A stretch of 64,000 nucleotides of DNA from Candidatus Scatomonas merdigallinarum (GTDB lineage: Bacteria > Bacillota > Clostridia > Lachnospirales > Lachnospiraceae). Numbering within the stretch: the first letter of the stretch is position 1; each line of letters opens with the position of its first letter. Under the pieces are notes generated by a model. The model was not told the DNA's origin. It searched no databases and saw only the letters and a program-made list of their open reading frames with translations. The DNA lies in the NCBI GenBank assembly GCA_018716305.1, contig DVKB01000014.1, positions 1 through 64,000 of the forward strand. The letters are read 5' to 3'. The translations under genes were made by a program, and so were the position numbers. Positions 43,364-51,219 of this stretch are shown piece by piece.

Positions 43364-44947
43364 ATGTATAAAGTACTGATTGCGGATGACGAGATAAAAG
43401 TCTGCCAGTTGATAGAAAGTCTTGTAGACTGGGAAAAAATGGATCTTCAGCTGGTTTCCATGGTTCACAACGGACTGGAGGCGGTAAAGGCTGTGGAGGA
43501 ATCAGCCCCGGATATCGTAATCGCGGACATACGCATGCCGGAATTGGACGGGCTTTCTCTGCTGCGCAGAATCAAGGAAGCAAAAAGAGACATCAATTTT
43601 CTCATTGTCAGCGGGTACAGAAATTTTGAATACGTCAGGGATGCTCTGCAAAATGAAGCGGAAGATTATCTTCTGAAGCCGATCCGCAGGGCAGAGTTAA
43701 ATGAGGCTCTAAAAAAAATTATTGAAAAGAGAAACAGGAAGCAGGAAATCTCCCGTAATGTAAGCAGTCTCCGCCAGGGCGGGTTTGTCCGGGAACTGCT
43801 GGAACATCAGACAGAAGAGGATTATCCGGTTTCCTATGAAAAAGTCAACGAAGAATTTCATTGTACCTTCAGCGGTGGAACTGTAACAGCCTTCGCTGTC
43901 AAGATGGACATATGGACCAGTCAGAATCTGACGGAAAATCTTTCTGTACTGGGGAAAAGAGCGATGCAGATAATCCGCAGGGAAATGGAAAAAAACGGAT
44001 TTTGGCCTTATATGGCTGTAAAAAAGGATCTGATACTCTGTATTGTAGAGGGAGCGGATATACAGTCGGAAAATTTTAAAAACGGACTTCGGCATATTAT
44101 CCGGAATATTCATGCCGTCAGTGATCAGACCATGAAGGTTCGCGCGGCAATAGGGGCGGGCGGCTCAGGACAGTTCCGTGATCTGTACCGTCTGTCTTTC
44201 CAGGCTCAGAAACTGGTATGGGATCGTCTGTGGATGGAAAGGGCGGACATTATTTTTGCCGGTGGGGACGAGAGAGACGGTTCTGTACATGAGTTTTTTT
44301 CATATGGGATGCAGAGAGATTTTAAAAATGCGGCGGAGTGTCTGAATCAAGAGCAAGTTCTCGCTGTCATGGAACGGGTTGCAGAAAAATATAAAGGAAA
44401 GCAGCTGTCTGGGCAGGGATGGAAACTGTATGAAGCCTATGAAAAAATGTTTTCCATGGTTGGGGATATGATCCGGAAAATAGATCCGTCCGCGGAACTG
44501 GCGGATGACTATAGAACGGCTTCTATCCGGCTCCGTATGTGCGGCAGCCTGACGGAAATGCATCGGTTTGCGAAAGAAACCGTAGAGCATCTGTTTGGTG
44601 AGATCAGAAAAAACAGGGAACTCCTGAACCGGAAACCTGTCCGGGACGCGAAACAGTATATCCTGCAGCACTTCGCGGAGGAATTGACCCTGGAAGAGGT
44701 AAGCAGCAGGGCGGGACTGAATCCGGCCTACTTTTCTACTGTCTTTAAAGGAGAGACAGGGCAGACATTTACAGAGTATCTCGCGGATATACGAATAGAA
44801 AAAGCTAAAGAACTGCTGCTTCAGAATGAATTTTCTGTCTCGGAGGTGGCCTGGCGCGTGGGATACAGAGATGAAAAATATTTTATGCGGGTGTTTAAGA
44901 AAAAAGTAGGTCTTACTGCCGCCAAATACAGAAAACTTTACGGGTGA
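43364..44947 (+). CDS. AraC-type response regulator (YesN-like)
   Basis: Residues 1-120 are a CheY-like receiver: DDEIKVCQLIESL, the phosphoryl-acceptor Asp55 in VIADIRMPELDGLSLL, and the conserved Lys in EAEDYLLKPIR. A middle region of about 250 residues has no named fold. The C-terminal 100 residues are an AraC DNA-binding pair of helix-turn-helices (LTLEEVSSRAGLNPAYFSTVFK and SVSEVAWRVGYRDEKYFMRVFKK). GAGGAGGGG precedes the ATG. It is followed 11 nt later by the histidine kinase gene. The likely target is the sugar transporter unit that follows. Confidence 0.93.
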   Translation: MYKVLIADDEIKVCQLIESLVDWEKMDLQLVSMVHNGLEAVKAVEESAPDIVIADIRMPELDGLSLLRRIKEAKRDINFLIVSGYRNFEYVRDALQNEAEDYLLKPIRRAELNEALKKIIEKRNRKQEISRNVSSLRQGGFVRELLEHQTEEDYPVSYEKVNEEFHCTFSGGTVTAFAVKMDIWTSQNLTENLSVLGKRAMQIIRREMEKNGFWPYMAVKKDLILCIVEGADIQSENFKNGLRHIIRNIHAVSDQTMKVRAAIGAGGSGQFRDLYRLSFQAQKLVWDRLWMERADIIFAGGDERDGSVHEFFSYGMQRDFKNAAECLNQEQVLAVMERVAEKYKGKQLSGQGWKLYEAYEKMFSMVGDMIRKIDPSAELADDYRTASIRLRMCGSLTEMHRFAKETVEHLFGEIRKNRELLNRKPVRDAKQYILQHFAEELTLEEVSSRAGLNPAYFSTVFKGETGQTFTEYLADIRIEKAKELLLQNEFSVSEVAWRVGYRDEKYFMRVFKKKVGLTAAKYRKLYG

Positions 44948-44958
44948 GGGAAGGTATT

Positions 44959-45984
44959 ATGAAAACGTTAAGGGGTCGTTTGAAAGTATTCGCGGCGGGC
45001 CTGCTCCTTCTGTGGATATTGGACGGGGTTCTTGCTCTGCTGGTTCTGCCCCATACTGCTTTTGCGGAGGGTACAGCTTTTTTTATATTCCATTTTGGAG
45101 CGGCTGCGCTTTTGTCAGTTGTTTTCTGGAGATGGGTCTGCTGTCCATTTAGAAAAACAGAAAAGGCTATGGACGATTTTGGAAAAGGATATGTAGATCA
45201 GAGTGTACTCCAAAGTCAGCTTCCGGTATCAGAAGGGTATCTGGAAATGATCCGGCAGTTTGACTCTGTTGTAGACAGAAAAAAACTTTTGGAGCTGTCC
45301 GTGGAACAATCCAGGCTGATTGCCCTGCAAAATCAGATGAATCCTCATTTCCTTTATAATACCCTGGATGCGATCCGGGGAGATGCCTTGAGGGCGGGCA
45401 TGACAGAGCTGGCGCAGACCATGGAATCCTTATCCCTGTTTTTAAGCTATTCGATTTCTGAATTGGACAAATACGCCACCATTGGGGAGGAAATCTGTAA
45501 TGTCAGGGATTATTTTCAGGTTCAGCAGTATCGTTTCGGGCAAAAGCTGAAACTGCATGTGGATTTATCTGACGCGGACCCGGAAGTAAATGATTATTAT
45601 ATTACCCGAATGACGCTGCAGCCCCTGGTGGAAAACGCCATCTGCCATGGATTAGAGAGAAAAGCGTCTATGGGAACCGTTACGGTAAAAGTTATTCAGA
45701 CAGAAAAGAAAGTCCTTCTGCTGGTGTCAGACGACGGCGTGGGCATGACGCAGGCAGAAACAGACCGGCTGAACCGGCTGCTGCACAGTCCGGGCGTTTT
45801 AATGGCCGGGCAGAAAAGGAAGGGCGGCATAGCTCTGAATAATGTGAATGCGCGCATGAAACTGTTGTTCGGAGATGAATATGGATTGACAGTTTTCGCG
45901 CAGCAGGGCATCGGATGTACCGTTCAGGTGAAATGTCCTGTTCTGACGAGGAATATCTATGAAAAAAGAACTTCTGAGCATTGA
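44959..45984 (+). CDS. Sensor histidine kinase (YesM/LytS class) with minimal sensor
   Basis: Two N-terminal membrane segments (about residues 10-34 and 40-60) are separated by only a few residues, so there is almost no extracytoplasmic sensor. There is no full HAMP domain. The His_kinase domain has the acceptor His130 in QNQMNPHFLYNTLDAIRGD, the N-box QPLVENAICHGLE and the G-box VSDDGVGMTQAE. The ATG at 44959 follows GGGAAGG; the track start at 44944 is a GTG with poor spacing. Its last 26 nt overlap the pseudo-ABC gene. It must receive its signal from a partner or through the membrane. Confidence 0.92.
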   Translation: MKTLRGRLKVFAAGLLLLWILDGVLALLVLPHTAFAEGTAFFIFHFGAAALLSVVFWRWVCCPFRKTEKAMDDFGKGYVDQSVLQSQLPVSEGYLEMIRQFDSVVDRKKLLELSVEQSRLIALQNQMNPHFLYNTLDAIRGDALRAGMTELAQTMESLSLFLSYSISELDKYATIGEEICNVRDYFQVQQYRFGQKLKLHVDLSDADPEVNDYYITRMTLQPLVENAICHGLERKASMGTVTVKVIQTEKKVLLLVSDDGVGMTQAETDRLNRLLHSPGVLMAGQKRKGGIALNNVNARMKLLFGDEYGLTVFAQQGIGCTVQVKCPVLTRNIYEKRTSEH

Positions 45985-47377
45985 AAATGGAATATGCTTC
46001 AGCGGAGGGCAGAAATCTATGTATTCCATTTTTCTCCGGGTTTTTGCCGGGGATATTATGGGGATTCTGTCAGATAACCATCCGGATCTTGAGAACATGC
46101 TGGGCATTGTCAGCGGACGTAAAAAAATAGATTATGGAAGAGTGTATCTCAAAGAAACGCTACTTCGGGAGCCGGAAAATCTGCCGGTTCTGAAAGAGCA
46201 GGTTACTGTGGTCAGTTCAAAGGCAGCTTTGATTCCCAATCTCACCATTGCGCAGAATATGTTCGCCATTCAGCGGAAAACAAATATTTTTTTCAGGAAA
46301 AAAGAAAGTGAATTTAAACTGAGAAAATATATGGATTTGTTCGGAATACGTCTGTCCGTTGACACGCCGGTAAAAAAACTGGATATTGTACAGAGAATTG
46401 AATTAGAAATATTGAAGGCCTGGCTTCTGAAGCATCCAATCATTCTTCTGGATCTTCGCAGTATTTATCTTTCAGAGGAAGAACTTCAAGCGCTGAAACG
46501 ATACCTTTGCCGTTACAGAAATCATGAATGTGCTGTTTTAATTTTTGATCAGAACATAAACCGGCTGTTTTTCCTTACAGACAAAATTTCTGTCCTGTCA
46601 GGCGGAAAAACCATAGGCAACTTTCTGTGTGAAGAACAAATAAGACAGAAACTTTTGAAGCTGTATTTGAGCCCGAAGGCAAAAGAAACATCTGCGGCTG
46701 CCGAAAAATCCGGGAAAAAGATCTTTTCCCTGGAGCATGTTAATCTCCCGGGGCTTCCGGAACTGAATTTTTCTGTGCGGGCAGGGGAGACAGTGCTCCT
46801 TCAGATTCCCGACTGGAGAGCGTCCGAAAAACTGATTGCCCTTTTTAAAGGGGAAATACAACAGAAAAGCGGAGAGATATGGATCGGAAAAAACAAGTAT
46901 CAGGCAAAAGGAGCGGCAAACGGACCGAAACAGTCGCTGGTGGTGATGGAGCCCCCATATCTTGGATCCCTATTTTATAATCTGAATGTATATGATAACT
47001 TCTGCATCGCGAGAGGGTGTATTCGAAAAGGACTCTGGTCAGATAAAAAATGCCGTCAAAGTGTTCGGGAATACATCCGGAAAATATTCGGCCGTGATAT
47101 TTCAGAGCGGAAGCTATCTGAATTAAGCCCTGGGGAGACTCAAAAGCTGGTATGGTTCCGATGGATTTTTTACGCGCCGGCAGTTCTGGTCTGCGCGGAT
47201 CCTTTTGACAGCGCGGATATGAGTCTCCGCAGTGACGTGGAAGAATATCTTTCCCTGCTGGCCGGACGGGGAACCGCGCTGGTGCTTATTGCCAGAAGCG
47301 ACCGGACCTATTCCGGAATTCGCGGCCGGTGCATCCGAATTACAGATATATTCCAGGCGCAGTCAAAGGGGCTGTGA
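45959..47377 (+). CDS. Degenerate double ABC-ATPase-like protein (pseudo-RbsA), operon with the two-component system
   Basis: The 472-residue chain has the layout of a sugar-importer ATPase of the RbsA/MglA class, with two tandem nucleotide-binding domains, but the catalytic motifs are lost. Domain 1: Walker A is replaced by SDNHPDLENML, the Q-loop by VVSSKAAL, the signature by LDIVQRIELEI, Walker B by IILLDLRSI, and the H-loop His by Asp in IFDQN. Domain 2: Walker A is LLQIPDWRASEKLI, while the signature ELSPGETQKLVW and VLVCADPFDSAD remain partly recognisable. It therefore cannot hydrolyse ATP in a normal way. It overlaps the kinase gene by 26 nt, has GAGGAA upstream, and is followed by a strong terminator. 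I infer a signalling or adaptor role. Confidence 0.8.
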   Translation: MKKELLSIENGICFSGGQKSMYSIFLRVFAGDIMGILSDNHPDLENMLGIVSGRKKIDYGRVYLKETLLREPENLPVLKEQVTVVSSKAALIPNLTIAQNMFAIQRKTNIFFRKKESEFKLRKYMDLFGIRLSVDTPVKKLDIVQRIELEILKAWLLKHPIILLDLRSIYLSEEELQALKRYLCRYRNHECAVLIFDQNINRLFFLTDKISVLSGGKTIGNFLCEEQIRQKLLKLYLSPKAKETSAAAEKSGKKIFSLEHVNLPGLPELNFSVRAGETVLLQIPDWRASEKLIALFKGEIQQKSGEIWIGKNKYQAKGAANGPKQSLVVMEPPYLGSLFYNLNVYDNFCIARGCIRKGLWSDKKCRQSVREYIRKIFGRDISERKLSELSPGETQKLVWFRWIFYAPAVLVCADPFDSADMSLRSDVEEYLSLLAGRGTALVLIARSDRTYSGIRGRCIRITDIFQAQSKGL

Positions 47378-47396
47378 AAAAACATAGCTCAAAACA

Positions 47397-47440
47397 AAGA
47401 AGGACCAAGGGTGAAAAATAAGCCCAAGGTCCTTCTTTTG
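47397..47440 (+). terminator. Strong terminator of the two-component operon
   Basis: AAGAAGGACC (47397-47406) and GGTCCTTCTT (47428-47437) pair perfectly, with an inner AAGGG/CCC block, followed by TTG. It separates the regulatory operon from the transporter genes. Confidence 0.93.
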
Positions 47441-47484
47441 CTGTAAAGATCTAAAAAATGTCCACTTTTTCCAATCTATGTTAG

Positions 47485-47513
47485 TTGTTCAAAAACAGAA
47501 AAATGAATATGAT
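47485..47513 (+). promoter_or_regulatory. Promoter of the sugar ABC transporter operon
   Basis: TTGTTC (47485-47490) lies 17 nt before TATGAT (47508-47513). The AT-rich stretch upstream (47441-47484) is free for binding of the AraC-type response regulator; I see no clear direct repeat there. Confidence 0.65.
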
Positions 47514-47571
47514 GTAAGCAGTGAATCGGACCGATCATCGTGACATCACAGAGAGGAGGTGCAGTAGGAGC

Positions 47572-49059
47572 GTGTATCAGGGAGAGTATATTCTTGAGAT
47601 GCGGAATATTGTAAAAGTTTTTCCGGGGGTGCGGGCTCTGGACGGTATGAGCATAAAAATACGTCCCGGGACAGTGCATGCTATTGCCGGAGAAAACGGC
47701 GCGGGAAAATCTACGCTGATGAAAGTCATTAACGGGGATTATGCTCCGGAAGAGGGGGAAGTAGTCTACAAAGGAAAAACTTTAGGGAAGCGGACGATTA
47801 TGGAAACAATTCAGATGGGGATTTCCATGATCCGCCAGGAAATGAACCCCATCCGTCAGATGACCATCGCGGAAAATATTTTTCTGGGCCGGGAACCGCA
47901 GAAAAGAAAAGGCTTTGTAGATTTTAAAAAGCTCAACGAAAATACCAACGAATTGCTGAAAGAACTGAATATGCCCTTTGAAGCGTCTCAGAAAATGGAT
48001 ACGCTCAGTATAGCGGCGCAGCAGCAGGTGGAGATCGCCAAGGCGATCAGCTGCAATGCTTCTGTAATCATCATGGATGAACCCACATCGGCTATTTCCG
48101 ATCATGAAATAGAAATATTATTTGAGCAGATTCGAAATCTGAAAAGGAAGGGAGTCGCGATTATTTATATTACCCATAAAATGGATGAAATTATGGAAAT
48201 CGCGGACGAAGTAACCATCATCCGAGACGGCGCGTGGATCAGTTCCGGCCCCATCGGCGATTATACCAGCGATAAAATTATATCTCTGATGGTGGGAAGA
48301 AAAATTTCCAATATTTTTCCGAAGGAGAAGGCGCCTATTGGGGACACCGTATTGGAAATCAGAGAACTTTGCAGCAGAGGTGTATTCAGGAATATAAGCT
48401 TCTCCGTAAAAGAGGGAGAAATCCTCGGATTTGCCGGACTGGTGGGCGCAGGACGCTCAGAGGTGATGAGGGCGGTCTTTGGGCTGGATGAATATCAGTC
48501 GGGAGAGATCTTCGTAAATGGGAAAAAAGCAGAGATTCACAGGACAGAAGATGCTATTGCCGCCGGAATCGCCATGGTGTCAGAAGATCGAAGAGCGGAG
48601 GGAATCATCCCTGTTCGTTCCGCGAGAGAAAATATTACGCTGCCGTTTATAAAAAAATTCAGGAAGCATGGTCTTATCAGCAAAAAAGCGGAAAGCAGAA
48701 CGGCGGAAAAAATGATTGAAAAATTCCAGATCAAGGTTTCCACCCCGGAACAGGAGATACGGAATCTGTCCGGGGGAAATCAGCAGAAGGTAATTCTCGC
48801 GAAATGGCTGCTGGGAAACCCCAAAGTACTGATTTTGGATGAACCTACCAGGGGGATTGACGTGGGATCCAAGTCAGAAATACACCGGCTGATGTGCGAG
48901 TACGCGAAACAGGGTCTGGCAATTATCATGATCTCCTCGGAACTGCCGGAAGTGCTGGGGATGAGCGACCGGATTATAGTCATGCGGGAAGGGCGCATAT
49001 CCGGAGAGCTCATCCGTGAGGAAGCAGATCAGGAAGCGATTATGCGTCTGGCTACATGA
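47572..49059 (+). CDS. Sugar ABC transporter ATP-binding protein (RbsA/MglA-like)
   Basis: Two intact nucleotide-binding domains energise sugar import. Domain 1: AGENGAGKSTLMK, LSIAAQQQVEIAKAI, VIIMDEPTSAIS and YITHKMDEI. Domain 2: the usual modified Walker A GLVGAGRSEVMRAVFG, then LSGGNQQKVILAKWL and VLILDEPTRGIDVG. The ORF-track start at 47521 lies upstream of the ribosome site. The GTG at 47572 (giving a start like MYQGEYILEMRN) fits AGGAGGTG 12 nt upstream and the family N-terminus. The next-best start is the ATG at 47599. It is followed at once by the permease and binding-protein genes. Confidence 0.94.
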   Translation: MYQGEYILEMRNIVKVFPGVRALDGMSIKIRPGTVHAIAGENGAGKSTLMKVINGDYAPEEGEVVYKGKTLGKRTIMETIQMGISMIRQEMNPIRQMTIAENIFLGREPQKRKGFVDFKKLNENTNELLKELNMPFEASQKMDTLSIAAQQQVEIAKAISCNASVIIMDEPTSAISDHEIEILFEQIRNLKRKGVAIIYITHKMDEIMEIADEVTIIRDGAWISSGPIGDYTSDKIISLMVGRKISNIFPKEKAPIGDTVLEIRELCSRGVFRNISFSVKEGEILGFAGLVGAGRSEVMRAVFGLDEYQSGEIFVNGKKAEIHRTEDAIAAGIAMVSEDRRAEGIIPVRSARENITLPFIKKFRKHGLISKKAESRTAEKMIEKFQIKVSTPEQEIRNLSGGNQQKVILAKWLLGNPKVLILDEPTRGIDVGSKSEIHRLMCEYAKQGLAIIMISSELPEVLGMSDRIIVMREGRISGELIREEADQEAIMRLAT

Positions 49060-49082
49060 GAAGGAAGAGAGGTAAACAGCTT

Positions 49083-50087
49083 ATGAAAAAGGAGAGAAAA
49101 AAATTCAGCTTCGCGGAGTTTTATAATAAATTCGGAGTGGTAACAATTCTGGTGATTGTTTTTATAGTAGCCTCGGTGCTGTCGCCCAATTTTCTGAAGC
49201 TGACAAACCTTACCAATGTTCTGCGGCAGATTGTGGTGGTAACCGTCATCGGCTGCGGCGCTACCTTTGTACTGATCACTGCCCAGATCAATATTGCCTA
49301 TGATTCCCTGATTGCCTGTATCGGATGCACTGCCTGCATCGCCATGGTGGGAACAAAAAATCTTTTGGCGGCGGTAATCGCGGGGGTTGCCCTGGGCGCT
49401 TTGATCGGATATTTTTACGGATTCTGCGTGACGAAATTTTCTATGCCCGGATTTATCGTCGGCCTGGCCATTGACACCATTGCCTCCGGCGCGATCCTGC
49501 TGGCTACCAATGGAAATCCGGTTTCTCAGCTGGGAGCCTTTACCGTGATCGGACAGGGACATATTTTCGGAGTGATTCCGATTTCCGTTGTAATTATGTT
49601 TGCTGTATTGATTCTGAGCTATATTATCCTGAATAAAACCTGTTTTGGCCGGAAAGTCTACGCGGTGGGAGGCAACCGCACTGCCGCCATCGCCTCCGGC
49701 ATCGACGCGGACAAGGTGATTCGCACCGTGTATGTATACGATGGAATTATGACAGCTATCGCGGCTATCATCTTCATGTCCCGGCTCTCCTCCGGACAGC
49801 CTTCGGCAGGGGTCGGTTATGCTTTTGACGCGATTACCGCTGTGGTAGTAGGCGGTGTATCCATCTACGGCGGAACCGGAAATGTCATGGGAACTATAGT
49901 AGGAGCGGCCATCGTAGGAATCTTAAATAATCTGATGAATCTGAAAAATGTCACCAGCTACTGGCAGGATATTATTTCCGGCATAGTCATCCTGCTGGCG
50001 GTCCTGATGGATGTGATGACAAAACGCGCGTCAGCCAACGCCATCAAAAAGGCAATGGCTGACAGAACGGAGAAAGCATCGGCGTAA
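49083..50087 (+). CDS. Sugar ABC transporter permease (RbsC-like)
   Basis: A 334-residue membrane protein of the BPD_transp_2 family with about ten segments. Family signatures are the N-terminal LSPNFLKLTNLTNVLRQIVVV, the middle KFSMPGFIVGLAIDTIASGAILL, and the coupling region AVGGNRTAAIASGIDADKV followed by AITAVVVGGVSIYGGTGNVMGT. The ATG at 49083 follows AGAGAGG; the ATG at 49056 overlaps the preceding stop and has no ribosome site. Substrate specificity cannot be read from the permease. Confidence 0.94.
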   Translation: MKKERKKFSFAEFYNKFGVVTILVIVFIVASVLSPNFLKLTNLTNVLRQIVVVTVIGCGATFVLITAQINIAYDSLIACIGCTACIAMVGTKNLLAAVIAGVALGALIGYFYGFCVTKFSMPGFIVGLAIDTIASGAILLATNGNPVSQLGAFTVIGQGHIFGVIPISVVIMFAVLILSYIILNKTCFGRKVYAVGGNRTAAIASGIDADKVIRTVYVYDGIMTAIAAIIFMSRLSSGQPSAGVGYAFDAITAVVVGGVSIYGGTGNVMGTIVGAAIVGILNNLMNLKNVTSYWQDIISGIVILLAVLMDVMTKRASANAIKKAMADRTEKASA

Positions 50088-50146
50088 GGAACCTTATGGG
50101 GAAACCCCGATAAGATAAAAAATTAATATGACAGGGAGGGAAAAGA

Positions 50147-51151
50147 ATGAAGTACAGACGAAAAATGATTGCATGGTTACTGGCAGGCACTATGACGGTT
50201 TTGCTGGCGGGCTGCGGAGAAAGCGGCGGGGAAAACAGTGACAGCGCCGCGGGGGGAAGCAGCGCGGCCGGGGAAAGCGCGGAATCCGCGGAAACCTGGA
50301 CGATTGGATTTGCCAACCGTCTGGCCTCCGATACATTCCTGAAGCTTTTGCAGGATAAATTTGTCGGACTCTGTGAAGAAGATGGCAGCTTTGAAGTAGT
50401 GCTTGCCGACGCCAATAACGACAGTCAGGCGCAGATCGATCAGGTGGCAAATTTTATGGTGCAGGAGGTGGACGCCCTGGTACTGTGCCCCAATGACGGG
50501 GAATCTCTTGTACCCCAGATTGAAGAGGCAAACAAAGCGGGAATTCCGGTGTTTTGTTTCTCCCAGGCGGCAAACGGAGGAGATTTTGTGATGGTGGGCA
50601 TCTCCAATTATGACTGCGGCCTGCAGCAGGGAGAATGGTGTTATGAAAATCTGCCGGAGAATGCCAAAATCCTGTACCTGGGCGGCAACAGCGGATTCCA
50701 GTCTTCTATTGACAGAAAAGAAGGATTTCTGGACGGTCTGGGGGACCGGCTTTCCGATAATGGCGGAGATTTAGAGATTTTATCTTATCAGGAATGTATG
50801 TACACCATGAACGAAGGCATGACGATTACCGAGGACTGGATCCAGACCTTTGAAACCTTTGACGCCATTGTGGCGGTCAATGACCTGTCTGCGCTGGGGG
50901 CGGTACAGGCCCTGAAAGCAGCCAATAAGCTGGATGAGGCAGCCGTGATCGGAATCGATGGGATCGATGACGCTATGAAAGCTGTGGCAGACGGCGAAAT
51001 GGAGATGACGGTATATCAGGATCCGAATCTGCAGGCGGAAGCTCTTTACAACGCGCTGGCAGAAACAAGAGACGGAAACATGCCCACAGAAGATATCAAT
51101 GTGGAGGTAATCACAGTCACGGCAGAAAATGTTGCTGACTATACTTCATAA
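50147..51151 (+). CDS. Sugar-binding lipoprotein (RbsB-like)
   Basis: Extracytoplasmic substrate-binding subunit. A type II signal peptide ends in LLAGC with the lipid-anchored Cys23. A low-complexity Ser/Gly/Glu linker follows, then the two-lobed periplasmic-binding-protein fold (WTIGFANRLASDTFLKLL, VQEVDALVLCPNDGESL, VAVNDLSALGAVQALKAAN, GIDGIDDAMKAV). The fold is that of the ribose/galactose type, so a monosaccharide or small sugar is likely, but the ligand is unknown. GGGAGGG precedes the ATG. A stable stem-loop follows the stop codon. Confidence 0.94.
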   Translation: MKYRRKMIAWLLAGTMTVLLAGCGESGGENSDSAAGGSSAAGESAESAETWTIGFANRLASDTFLKLLQDKFVGLCEEDGSFEVVLADANNDSQAQIDQVANFMVQEVDALVLCPNDGESLVPQIEEANKAGIPVFCFSQAANGGDFVMVGISNYDCGLQQGEWCYENLPENAKILYLGGNSGFQSSIDRKEGFLDGLGDRLSDNGGDLEILSYQECMYTMNEGMTITEDWIQTFETFDAIVAVNDLSALGAVQALKAANKLDEAAVIGIDGIDDAMKAVADGEMEMTVYQDPNLQAEALYNALAETRDGNMPTEDINVEVITVTAENVADYTS

Positions 51152-51168
51152 GGATCACCAAAGACAAA

Positions 51169-51197
51169 GGAGAGCTGCCGCTGCGCGGCAGCTCTCC
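51169..51197 (+). other. Perfect intercistronic stem-loop after the binding-protein gene
   Basis: GGAGAGCTGCCGC and GCGGCAGCTCTCC are perfect 13-nt arms around a TGC loop, 18 nt after the binding-protein stop and 9 nt before the next ribosome site. There is no U-tract, so it probably protects the upstream mRNA from 3' decay and sets a high binding-protein dose, as known for other transporter operons. Confidence 0.7.
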
Positions 51198-51219
51198 GGC
51201 TATCACAGGAGGAATTCAT

